In this document: piece after piece, positions 11,743-22,542 of the stretch
Layout of the letters: each line of letters opens with the position of its first letter
Position numbering within the stretch: position 1 is the stretch's first letter
Source of the DNA: Varroa destructor
Taxonomy: Eukaryota; Arthropoda; Arachnida; Mesostigmata; Varroidae
Assembly (NCBI RefSeq): GCF_002443255.2
Contig: NW_019211455.1
Coordinates: 10,510,503 to 10,574,502, forward strand
Direction of reading: 5' to 3'
Length of the DNA: 64,000 bases
Position numbers and translations under genes: made by a program
The notes under the pieces: model-generated
The model's database searches: none
Seen by the model: only the letters and a program-made list of their open reading frames with translations
What the model was told of the DNA's origin: nothing

Positions 11743-13155
11743 TTAATCGAATTCGATGACCTGCGTTACTCCAGGCTCCCCAGTAAGGTCCATGTTCTTC
11801 TCATGACGCTTCTCATGTGACTTTAAATGATCCTTGCGATGAGTTCGATACGTACAGTATCTATGAACGTAATACAAATCAGCGGTTATGTTATTAGACA
11901 ACATGTTACAAACAAACTAAGGGTCGATAACAATTTTCCGTGGAATAGAGCGCATAACTTACGACTTTGGTTTCTTATTAAATAATACACCCAGTTGCTG
12001 TTATTTATGAATTTCAATCCAATTCTATATCGCATTTGAAACTTGTGCTATATACATAATTTAAAATATGTGTAACAAAAACGTCTATAAATTAGAAACA
12101 GGCACGGAAATCTTAGTGCAAGGAGGGCATACTTCGCCTTGGTAACTCCATTTCAAACTCACCTGCATGGCCATAGTTTCTCAGGGATCTGGTGCCGCGT
12201 GTTTACGTGCCTCTGCACGTTTGCTCGATTATTAGACGTATAAGTGCACTCGGGACAATGATAAACGTTTACCCGGGAACTCACCGGTGAGTTTAAGGAG
12301 AGATTCTGTGGTGAGCCTGTAGAGCAACAAAAGTTACCAGAAAATCAGCACATCGTACATAATGACTAGCGGCCATGCTTTCGATTACCATGTGGACCGC
12401 TTATCAACTACTGGACTTTCTGGTGGTTCGTGTGTGCACAAATGGGGCCATATCTCCTAACAGTAACAGCAATGGTGACACCATGTTGGCGTGCTGCCCG
12501 ATTTAACTGCTATGTGCATTTAGTTGTTGTCTGTCTAAAACAATGCACACCTTTAACTCATTGCGTATTAAATATGCGCGAGTGGCAAAGGCATTACAGC
12601 CAGTAAACATCGATTGAAAACAACCCTAAGACAAGGGCGTCGCAGTGAACTAATATTATTATACTTTAATTAGAGTTCATTTTGACGTAAAATCAAATAA
12701 ACATTTTGCGACATGCTATATCTAGAGATCAGCTTTATATGTAGTGTAGTATTACCAAGGTTCCTATTGATATCTCTAAATATTTATATCTGTAGAAATA
12801 TCTATAGAAAATGACACTTTTATATCATTCTCTCCATCCTGTCTGTTTTTAGTTGTTTTCCTTTATCGGAGCATCTCATTACGGAACACAAATGATGTTG
12901 GACACCAATATCTTCGAGAACGCATAATACGCACGAAGGTTCTCTATGTCAGAATCAGTACTCAGTCCTTATACAAAGACCCTTATCGTATACCTCATAA
13001 TGACTTACTGGGACCCGGGGACGGCACCCTCTCAAAGTCTCTCTGCTCAGGTGGTGGAGGTGCCAAACTGCGGAGAAGGTTTGCTTGACTCAAGAAGTCC
13101 ATGTTGAGCTTTTGCATCGACGAGAAATTTTTCAGTAAAAGATCCATTGCCCCGC
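11743..13155 (-). CDS. Two-finger C2H2 zinc-finger protein, 3' exons (5' end unresolved)
   Basis: Three exons join in phase: 13155-13009, 12316-12163 and 11860-11743, the last ending in TAA. The first exon encodes a Leu-rich then Pro-rich linker (...RSLAPPPPEQRDFERVPSPGP). The second encodes finger 1 (CPEC ... H-x4-H) and the start of finger 2. The third completes finger 2 (C-x2-C, x12, H-x3-H: CRYCTYRTHRKDH...) and a short tail ending in VIEFD. Splice sites are good: CTACAG and TTCATAG acceptors, A|GTAAGT and AG|GTGAGT donors. Two closing fingers after a Pro-rich linker are typical of arthropod BTB-zinc-finger factors of the lola/fruitless kind, in which such exons are alternative C-termini. 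No BTB exon is seen here, so that link is inference. The 13009-13155 exon needs a phase-1 donor upstream. Confidence 0.6.
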
Positions 13156-15380
13156 CTGTAATATGAATCAGAGTCACATTACAATCTATGAGATGTTTTC
13201 ATCATACACACGTTGCTTTGCACCATCGAGAAGACATTTAGTTAGTATAATCATTTAATAATTATGTCTCGTGTAACTCGAGCACTATCTCAGCCTATTA
13301 GTTTCTTCTTAATACCTATAGTAGTTTGCACTAAAAAAACACAAATCAAGAACATCTTCAGCTGAGTAGGTAGCAAGGCAATCTCAACTGGTGGCAACGG
13401 CGTGTGGGCGCCGTCGGTTGCCTGCTAGTGTATTACCACGGAGATAAAATGGCAAAGTATTTTTCGAATTGCGATTTCGAAAACTTATTCATGTTCAAGT
13501 TTTCAGACAGAAATTTCAAAAGACCATGTGAAAGTCGTTATTGCACATTTATTAATGACAATATGCAGTAACAATCTCAATTTCGTCGGAATCGTAGCCT
13601 TGATAGTTGAGGACGGGATAAGAGTCGGCAGCGGTGGCTGTGACGACGAGAAGAATGAAGCAGGTATGAGATCCCAACAGAACGCTCGTGCTTCGGAACA
13701 GCAAAGGTAATGTTTAACCTTGTTGATTATCTGCGTAACCGCCAGCCTGGTCCCACATCACACCGTTGTCGAGTTACTGTGTAAGCTATCGTACAATTAC
13801 CCATGTCGTAGTTGTAGCGGCGTTCTGTAGCAATATTTCAGCTAAGCGGACCACCTGTAAGAACATGCGCTTGGTCACTGTCTGCCGTTGTTCGTAGTTT
13901 TGCCTATATACTTCTTCTCATAAAATAGACGTGATAATGGCAAGTAGCTGTGTAATGATGGCGTTGTCTCTCTATCTACGCTTGCCCTTTCTCTAATCTA
14001 TATCGTGGTGCGGTTATCCCCGAACGCGCGCTTCCCATATGAGAACGAATGGCCTTGCTCGTTCTAGATGTCTGGCCGTCGCTCTGGGAAACTCTAGCCG
14101 CTACTGGTGATCGCGGGTCATTTGACACACTTGAACAAGTCCGCTCTCACGGTAGCAGACTTCATGATAGACTGCACAGTTAGATTTTCCCACAGTCCAA
14201 GCCCGCGGGCCGCGCGACACCCGTCGCGCCACTTCTCACTATACGGACACATTTGCACGACTCTGATGAACAGCTGATCATTGCGCCTCACCGAGATCAC
14301 TGGGAACGAAAAAGGATAGGCCTAACTCACGACCTCCATCTTGGGAGTTTCCCACTTTCTTCCCACTGTGCCCAGCCCTAATGGTCGTCTGCGAGGCAGG
14401 TTACGCATTACAACGGGTGGGCTGAACGCCCCAAAACACGGTTCTATCTCTGCACGTTGGACTCTAGCAGGTTAGAAATAGGAAAAACTCTTCACGGGAA
14501 CACAGAAAACGAACTAGGATCGAATAAGGCACATATTGCCGTCGTTCGTACACCTTCTGCTCCTCGGGAAAGCAAGATGGGTGAACACAAGGGATATGGA
14601 GGTACTAGGCAGCCCTGCCGCGGCTGCTGCTGCAGTTGTGTGTTACATGGGGCAGCCAAAACTAGCAGCAGGCAGACAGACATAATGGTACTGTAACCAC
14701 TCATGTTTATATTTGTGGCCATGTACAGCTCTGGCTCCACGTCGGGCTCACGAGGAGCGCCATGGAGTAGCTGCTGCACCTACGAGCTCGATGCTTTTAA
14801 GGGGGTGACACGCTCATTGTCCGTTCACGAAATGCTGGAACGTGATTTTCGCCAGAAATGGAATTGGAAATGCTTAAGATTATTGTACGAGTAACTTTTA
14901 TTACGTTTGAGATTCAGGTATGAAGTTCCTATTAACTAAATGGTTCATACTGACGCCTAATTGACATTTTAGTGTTTGGGTCGTGAGTGCTGTAGTCGTG
15001 AGTCGCGCCACTATTTCAAACCTAAAGTCATCTTGATTGGCGGACAAATCCAGCCGCATCGAGTCGCTGTCGTCATTATCGGCCATCAAGCAGGCGCTGC
15101 GCGCACTGCTGTTCTTTCTTCGTTAACTGCGCTTTTTTGTTTTTTTTTCTGCGATTCGGACAGTGTGAGAGAACAGTCCGATGATAGAAAAAAAGTATTT
15201 AAGAGGTAGTTTCGAGTTGTGTTCAGCTCGTAAAAATGATGATCTGAATATGAGATAGTAAGGTGGTCTTTAGAACATTGTTGTCGTAAGTAAGGCTTGC
15301 ACATACCGACTTTGCAGTTGTTTACAGTCATCGAGAGAGAAGAACACCGGCTTTCATCAATTTTGAATTGGTAAAAAATT
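13156..15380. other. Spacer upstream of URI with GC-richer, exon-like segments
   Basis: Several GC-richer open pieces occur on the minus strand: 13713-13552 (hydrophobic then acidic, ends in TAA), about 14779-14492, and 15086-14904 (MADNDDSDSMRLDLS...). They may be 5' exons of the zinc-finger gene or separate genes. None could be joined in phase to the exon at 13155, so none is called. A GC-rich hairpin lies at 13393-13422. Confidence 0.35.
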
Positions 15381-17967
15381 ATGGCTACCAGTGGACACGT
15401 TTCAAAAGTACGCGATGCATGCATTGAACGTTTGCTGGCTCATGAAAGTGCCGCCGTAGAAGCAGCCAAAGAAAAGTTAAAAGAGCTTAAAGAAATTGAA
15501 AGCAACTACTTGCAACTTAAAGAACGGTGAGTTGGGTGACCGAGAGAAAAGTTAGCGAGGATTTCATATTTGTTTGCGTAGGCAATAAAAGCGGTAGAAT
15601 ATATTATTACTTGTATATTCTTTCTTCGTCAAAGAGAAACACTGCTCTGCTAACTGATAGTGTGTATAGAACTAATACGTGCGTAATGAACGCAAAAAAA
15701 TTCTTGATTGATAAACGAAAAATTAAAGAAAATTGGAGCAAATTTATTTTTAAACTCTAACCATTTCTTCCATCGATTGCTTGTACTGAAGATGGAAAGC
15801 ACTATTTTCAATACATTTTTGTAAATATAGCAATGTGTGAAATGAAAAGTATCTATGCTAATGAATGCTACAATATTATGTTTGTGTGAGCATTCTATAA
15901 ACAAAGGAAGCTAAATTATTATTTCCAAATTTTGCTCCGGAAGCGCTCAGTATCGGTGCTATTGTTTTTAATATTTCCACGAAGAGTGTGCAATCTGTAT
16001 GTAGTTGCTGCTTTGTCATTGAAGACTAAGATTCCCTAAGTGGATTCTTGAAATAAAAAAATGTTTCCTTGTTTTGTTGAAATCCTGCCGCCTTTGCAAA
16101 GTGATTCCTGTTAAAGTTATTCAACATTTTCGTTTTTTTGTTCATAGATTGACGACACTTCCAACAAGGCTGAGCCATTCTGTGACAGTCCCGCTTAACT
16201 CAGTTGGATTCTTTCAAGGTCAACTAATTCACACAAATGAAATCAGCGTATTGCTTTCTTCTGAAATTCTCGTTCAGGTGGTAATCTTTTATACAAACGC
16301 TTTTTTCTTAGATGGTGGATCGTTATACTTGATTATCTAGTAACAAGCTAAGTGCGCCTTATTCAAATACACGGTTGGTTCGCTGCCTCATGTTGAAGAG
16401 CAAATTGCTTAAAATATGAGCATAACTAGACATTAGGTTGCAGTTGTAGAAAGATGGGTGGCGCGCAGATTTTTAATTTCAACCATCCACTGATCATTAC
16501 ATATCGATTGTTAATCCAAACTTTATTCATGAACTGTAATTTTGCAGGTAACTGCTTCGAAGGCACTTGAGATATTAAATCGGCGTGTTGGAGAAATCCG
16601 TTCCCGACAACAGAAAACTAAAGAAGAGATCAAGCATTTCAAGCATTGGAAGGAGTACACTGTTAAAGCAACGGGCACTCCAGCAGCTGGAAGTGAAAGC
16701 GACGATGGCATGGACATCAATGAGGAATATAATGAAGAGCGTGAGGCCGAATGGAGAAAAAAGCACTTGGAAATGTATGACTCAACAAATATCACTTGAT
16801 TACCATTAGAAGCATAAGCTTCATACAGCGAAGGCATGTTTGTATTTAGTACCTTTTCTTAGTCTTTTTTAAATTTTTGCTTGAAGATACACTTTAATTC
16901 ATGCTTACATGTTTTTATTAACAACGATTGCTTTGATCGCTGATATACGTGCACAGATGCTTCTTTTATTGTTAAAACTATTGGATTGAAAAGTCGTAAA
17001 ATTTTTTTCATAGTACAAATTTTCCTTATGTAGCATTACATAGCAGCCCATAATTACACAAACAAATCTGCATTATGGATCTTGATGCATTGTGCTGAAT
17101 CAGTAAAAACTATGCTGGGGTTTGAAAGCAATCAAAGAAGATTCTGAGTTATCGGGATAAACAATGTTGGTTGACCTCTGTACTTATAAAAGTTATTGGT
17201 ATTCAATTGAAGAAATACTTTGATCTTTCGAGTCTAGATCTTAAATTTTTAGTTCGTGTTCAAACTTGGATTAATAAGCTTTCGAATTCATTACATATAA
17301 CAGCATAAAATACGCCTTGTATATCTAAAGAATATCGGTTGCTTATCCTTTGAATAATTTGAGTTTCCTATACTCATCGACAACTTTACATTCTACTTAA
17401 TTAAAAATTTGCCCTAGGGTGCGTAGAGAACGTGCGCGCGAACGCACAGAGCTCAAGAAAGTCTCGAACGACGTTGACGAGGAGGCACTTTGGCAGAGGC
17501 TTGAAGAACTTGAACTGGAGGAACAGATGGAACGGTACGAAGAGATGAGAAAGAAACAAGCATTTCAACAAGGCAGAGACCATGATGAATCAGAAGTTCA
17601 AGTGCAGCTTCGATTACCAGAGAAAGACGATATGAACGACATTGTAGTCAATAAGCCTTCATCCAGCTTCAACACCGTTATTCCTAATTCATCAAGCTGT
17701 CCTAAAAGCATCTTGAAACAATGCTCATCTGAAATCAACCTAAAAAATGTGCATTTTAAAGGCGAATCAGAGACACAAAAACGTTCCTATCAGTCCTGTG
17801 CGATTGATAGCGATGATGACGAAGAGCCTGAAAAAAATAATGCCGATCAGGAGACGCCCTTTACCGGTCTAATCGTTGAACGCAGTAGTTATAGCGGCAA
17901 GCCTGTTGGGGAACACATTTTTCCTCAAAGCAAGAGAATTTCACGCTTTAAAGCTTCACGAATGTAA
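15381..17967 (+). CDS. URI1: URI, unconventional prefoldin RPB5 interactor
   Basis: Exons 15381-15526, 16148-16277, 16548-16774 and 17418-17967 join in phase into 350 residues. URI is a prefoldin-alpha-like scaffold of the R2TP/prefoldin-like complex; it binds RPB5 and helps assemble RNA polymerases. The N-terminal coiled coil and beta hairpin carry the family core (RLTTLPTRLSHSVTVPL; GQLIHTNEISVLLSSE). Around residues 185-205, DEEALWQRLEELELEE matches the RPB5-binding motif. The C-terminal part has the SILK box and the closing FTGLIVERS and RISRFKASRM boxes of URI. It is shorter than the vertebrate protein because the acidic middle is reduced. A poly(A) signal lies at 18165-18170. It runs tail-to-tail with mRpL48. 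Confidence 0.95.
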
Positions 17968-18164
17968 AATATGTTATTGTAAATTAGGCAAACTGAAAAA
18001 TCCGTGGCGTTCAATGCTGTAGCTAAGTAATAAGTATATATTGTTTTAGTTTCTAATAATTAAGTTACTGTTTGCGTAAAAGTATCTTAGTCATTCACGC
18101 CAGACAAGTGAACAAACGAAAGGTGGTAAAAATGCTTAACCCAAAATATGTGCGAAATGTGCAA

Positions 18165-18170
18165 AATAAA
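18165..18170 (+). terminator. poly(A) signal of URI
   Basis: AATAAA about 200 bases after the URI stop codon; a second copy follows near 18195. Confidence 0.6.
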
Positions 18171-18387
18171 GATTGACGATATACACAAATTTTTGTAATA
18201 AAAATGAACATGTTTATCTATTATTTACTTTTTATTAATATTGAATATGTAGTAAACGTACTCTTTAAGCAGGAGGAATGTATCATTTACTACTCAGAAA
18301 TAATAGCTTTTCTTATGTTTTCATCTCCTTTACCAAAGCCTATTACTAGAATTATCTTTTATATATAGGGAACTCATTATTCCATTT

Positions 18388-18918
18388 CTAAATTTTTTTG
18401 TGCGGTGGAGGATTTTTAATTTCTTCGAGTTGCCGTTCCAATGATTCGAGCTCAAGATCAGGGATCTCCCGAACTTCGGTGTGTTCTGGCAGATGTTTAT
18501 GGATGCTGACCGAAACTCCTGCAGCAAGATTTTTTTGAATTAGGTCAATTAGCATTCCCGCTATGATCCCGGGAAGCATTTCCAGTTGGACATTTCGTTC
18601 GTATATATTAAGTTTGTAGGTTTTGTCCACAACTGTTGATTGTGGATTAAATGTATGAAGTTCAAACGCTTGTAATGGCGTAGCCCATGTTTCGGTGACG
18701 CTGACATTCAGCAGAGCGGCTAATTTCTCGATCCTCCGCGTTTGTTGTTCCAATACGACAAAATCATAACCTTTTAACTGGATGTTCAGCAGGCCCTCAT
18801 GCACGGGTGTTGGTGGCTTCAATAGCTTGAGATATGGCGGCTCAAAATTGCCGACGTTCCGTCGAATCGGTGCGAACTTAGCGCTCGACCGTAAGCTCAC
18901 TAGAGCTACGCGATGCAT
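18388..18918 (-). CDS. mRpL48: Mitochondrial ribosomal protein mL48
   Basis: A single-exon ORF of 176 codons. mL48 is a uS10-fold protein of the mitochondrial large ribosomal subunit. The diagnostic core is EPPYLKLLKPPTP...LLNIQLKGYDF around residues 26-55, followed by the WATP segment and a C-terminal GVSVSIHKHLPE strand. The N-terminus is Arg/Ser/Ala-rich and could act as a mitochondrial import signal. The ATG at 18918 is the only start that keeps this leader. It is divergent from EMC2, whose first coding exon begins about 570 bases away, and convergent with URI. Confidence 0.93.
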   Translation of the reverse strand: MHRVALVSLRSSAKFAPIRRNVGNFEPPYLKLLKPPTPVHEGLLNIQLKGYDFVVLEQQTRRIEKLAALLNVSVTETWATPLQAFELHTFNPQSTVVDKTYKLNIYERNVQLEMLPGIIAGMLIDLIQKNLAAGVSVSIHKHLPEHTEVREIPDLELESLERQLEEIKNPPPHKKI

Positions 18919-19484
18919 CCTGATAGAACACCAGCTAAGACTGAAATCCGACGTGACTTTAATAAAAATACTTTCAATGGTCGCACACTACACACGAACA
19001 GCATATTCGCGATAGCATTTCCATTAATGTTGTGTTCGAAATGTTTGCAACATCCTTGTCTACTGCTACAGAAAGAGTCCTTTGCTAATGCTTGATGGAA
19101 TTGATGGTGGAGATAAATAAAGTGATTATTCGTCCTACGACTAGCCGAACAGGTGGCAGAAGTTGATTATAATCGAGACAATCACCCACCGTGTAATTCT
19201 TAACCCTATACGTGTAAGCTTAGCAGATTCGAATGTGACCTGATACTGTAAACTGTATATATTTAATTAACACCACCATCGATGACGAGTGGAAAACCTA
19301 TCCATCAAGAATTACACACATTACCTGTATGTGTCCCGGGCGGTCGCAAATATGAATGACGCTTATTCATCCGATCTGTAAAACTGGTGTTTTATGCAGG
19401 TTTGAGTGCGACTATCGAAGCAAACTGCGCTTTTTGAGTTTAGCCGGTAGAGCATACGTCTTCTGGGTTTGCGTGGCCTCCGTC
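18919..19484. promoter_or_regulatory. Shared spacer of mRpL48 (-) and EMC2 (+)
   Basis: Non-coding DNA between two divergent genes, so it probably holds both promoters. No TATA box or known element stands out. Confidence 0.45.
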
Positions 19485-22234
19485 ATGAATTTCACTGGTT
19501 AGTATGGTATAACATGACGCATCATGTCGAACGCCGAAGCTTGGATGAGCTACAGATCGAATCATGTTACGTATATTGGTTTCCCTATGCATCTCTGTCG
19601 TACTTGTGGTTTAGAAAACACTTAACTTGTTGGAATTTTTATTTCTATTATGATTTTTGGGAGAGCGTTTGATACGCATTTGACTATCCCGATATCTCCA
19701 CAACATCCTCCCGTAGTGATTAGTTTTTTTTTGAACCCTATTATATTTAATTAACTGGAAGTTTTCTTGTAGAAGCCCGTACCTTTCTGAAGAGATGTCG
19801 CGAAGAGAATGACCGTCAATCAGAGAAAATCGTCGAACTCTTTAAAGACTCGATTTTGCCTTCTATTAGTAAACTGGGCGATGAACGTAAGTGCATTCTT
19901 TCTATTTATAGAAATAAAAAAAAACTTTTCTTTTTTAATTAATATATATTCAGTTCAATGATAAAGTTGGCTTGGTCTAGGTGCCCTAATGCTCCCCAGA
20001 AAGTTATTATAGCTTATTCTGTATAACAGGTCAAAACGAGACTGTTCAATTGACTCTGTGTAGGATTTTTTTCGCAGAAAGTGGTCTGACTATAAGGTGC
20101 ATATTGCAAATTTTCTCGCAGTACTTTCGAGGGCAATTACTGTTGACGCACGAAATACTTCATCATAGATTTAGTCTGGGGATATTGTATCATCGTGTAT
20201 TAACCAGCTGCAAATCTAACGGGTAAAGCAAATAGTTTGGTAGTAGTTTAACAGGTGATCCAAAAAAGAGGCGATCTACACCATTCAATGTAGAGGTATT
20301 AAACTCACTAAAGAACCTTTTTACTTAAGAATGGACCGTAGACTGTGCTAAAAGCAGTATCGAAAAAGGTATTACAATGCATGTACTTTTTAGATTGATG
20401 TGACAAGTAGAGCCACTGTGTTTTCAGGATGGATTGTCTATGAACAGGTAGCGATCTCCTCGTTCGACGTACGTGATTGGGACCTGTCAAAGGTAAATAT
20501 ATTTAATAGGGTAGTCATTGTTCGTGGTCAGAAGTTTTATTATGTACGATTGCCTTGTTAAACAACAGTCATTTTAATCTACAATGACTAATTAACGGCT
20601 AAGGCAAACCATCTTTATCATTTACAATAATAATAATACTTATTGTGATCAATTTAATTATGTATAAGTAGAAGCTGATGAATACTATACTTGATATGAT
20701 AGAGCTTGTGCATTTCTTTCAGCAATGTCTACAACAGCTCAGCCAACAATATCCGGGAAGTCATCGTGTGCGGCGCTTGAAGGCGATGCAACAAGAGGCT
20801 CTCGGCCGGTTCGAGGACGCTGCAAAGATCTATGATGCATTGTTAGCTGAAGATGAAACAAACGCGTCTGTTCACAAGCGGAGGATCGCAATGCTCAAAG
20901 CGCAGGCCTTAATACCCGAGGCTATCGAGAAACTTTGCGACTATCTCAAAAAGTAACGAAAATTATCCGTCTCAAATATTTTTAAATTCTAGTTTCTTCA
21001 AAATGTTAGAGTTGTAACTTCGATTGTTTGCGCATTTCTACAATGTCCTGTAACGAATGCTCTTATTCCATCGTTCTGAAAAAAATAAATATACGAAATG
21101 TTTCGCTTTTGCAGATTAATATTAATGAATATTTACTGAAATAGATTTCAGAGCGATCAAGAAGCTTGGCTGGAACTGTCCAATTTATATATCATAGAAA
21201 ATGACTTCGCGAAAGCCGCTTTCTGTATGGAGGAACTTATCATGGCTCAGCCTCATAATCACCTTTACCATCAGCGATATGCTGAGCTGCAATTTCTTAT
21301 CGGAACGACTGAGAGCATCGAACTTGCCCGGTCATACTTCGCACAGGTAAGGTTTGATTGGTGTTTTTCGTTTGTTTGCAATACGCAAACAATTGTTCGA
21401 ATATTCTAGATTAAAATAACCAACATTTTTTTAACAATCAGAGAACGAACGGATCCAATATTGCCAGTCTTTTTTTATTCACCAAAAACGCCAATAAAAT
21501 CGACATGTAAGTGATCATTTGGGAGGCACCAACCTTCGCACATAATCATTATTATATGGATAATGTCTATTCATGTGAGACACGCATGCACTTTAATTGT
21601 AGGCACTCAAACTAAACCCTCGCAATCGATCGGCGTTGTTCGGGTTTTATACGACCGCGCAGTGGTTGAGCGTTTCACCAAAATTCTCCTTGCAGAAGAA
21701 AAAGGATAATCAGAAGTACCTTAAGTGGGCCGCTGAACAAATTCGAGCTTTGTATAAGGTAAATCATCTTTTCATCTACGCAAAGCAATTCTATTAAGAC
21801 CGTATGGCGAAAATGAGCTAGAATGTTCACAGTAAGATACTAAATTTTCAGGATTCCATATCACATATCTCATTTTTAGATTAAATGTATTCAGGCTAAG
21901 GTTTTCAAAGATTTTATTTATTCAGCACAATGATAGTATCGATAAAAATATGCAATGTTCTGCAAACTCTAGGTCATAGAGTTCACTAGATGATTTCTTT
22001 TCCGCAATTATCAGTTAAGATTCTTAGATTGTTTTGCGATTTCTGTTTCAGCATCAAAGTAGAAACTTTTGATTTATGTGTATTGACGTTGTAGTCATTT
22101 TTCTTTTATTACAGAAAAATGTTGGAAAACTACAATTCAAGGACAAAGAAACGGAGCCAGCTGTAGAAGATCTCATGGCGCAATTGAGCATAGAAGCTCC
22201 GAAGCATAACGAAAAGGGCGACAAGTCGTCATAA
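19485..22234 (+). CDS. EMC2: ER membrane protein complex subunit 2 (TTC35)
   Basis: EMC2 is the cytosolic TPR subunit of the EMC insertase, which places tail-anchored and multi-pass proteins in the ER membrane. Exons: 19485-19497 (tentative), 19773-19886, 20428-20492, 20723-20952, 21154-21346, 21603-21758, 22115-22234. They encode 296 residues, almost the length of human EMC2. Family hallmarks are [17 protein letters not shown] near the start, [40 protein letters not shown] and [20 protein letters not shown], then [13 protein letters not shown]. The 13-base first exon (Met-Asn-Phe-Thr, donor G|GTTAGT) is the only phase-compatible start found; it is an inference. The 21154 exon uses a CAGAG|C acceptor, which restores Asn-Asp-Gln. 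The stop lies only 308 bases from the Tonsoku stop on the other strand. Confidence 0.94.
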
Positions 22235-22542
22235 ACTATAAACATTATTTTAATATATATGGTTATACGACTGCGATTGCATGTGTATTATCACTATAGT
22301 TGTATTAATGTAACGTAAAATAATTAAAAAAGAAATATATATAACTTTTACTTTTCTTTACTTCTAAATACATTCCTTCGAAACAAAGCAGAGCATGAAT
22401 TCTATTTCTATTCCGATATACAACTTTATTAACTACTGAAGAATGAAAAATGTTTTACGCAGAAAAGGATACATTCATTTGACGTATTAACACAACAACA
22501 ATCTATATAATTTGTAGAATAATTTGCTTCAACTAAATCAAC
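22235..22542. other. Compact convergent spacer between EMC2 and Tonsoku
   Basis: Both genes end here on opposite strands. A minus-strand AATAAA (TTTATT at 22425-22430) can end the Tonsoku transcript. The 3' UTRs must abut or overlap. Confidence 0.55.
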
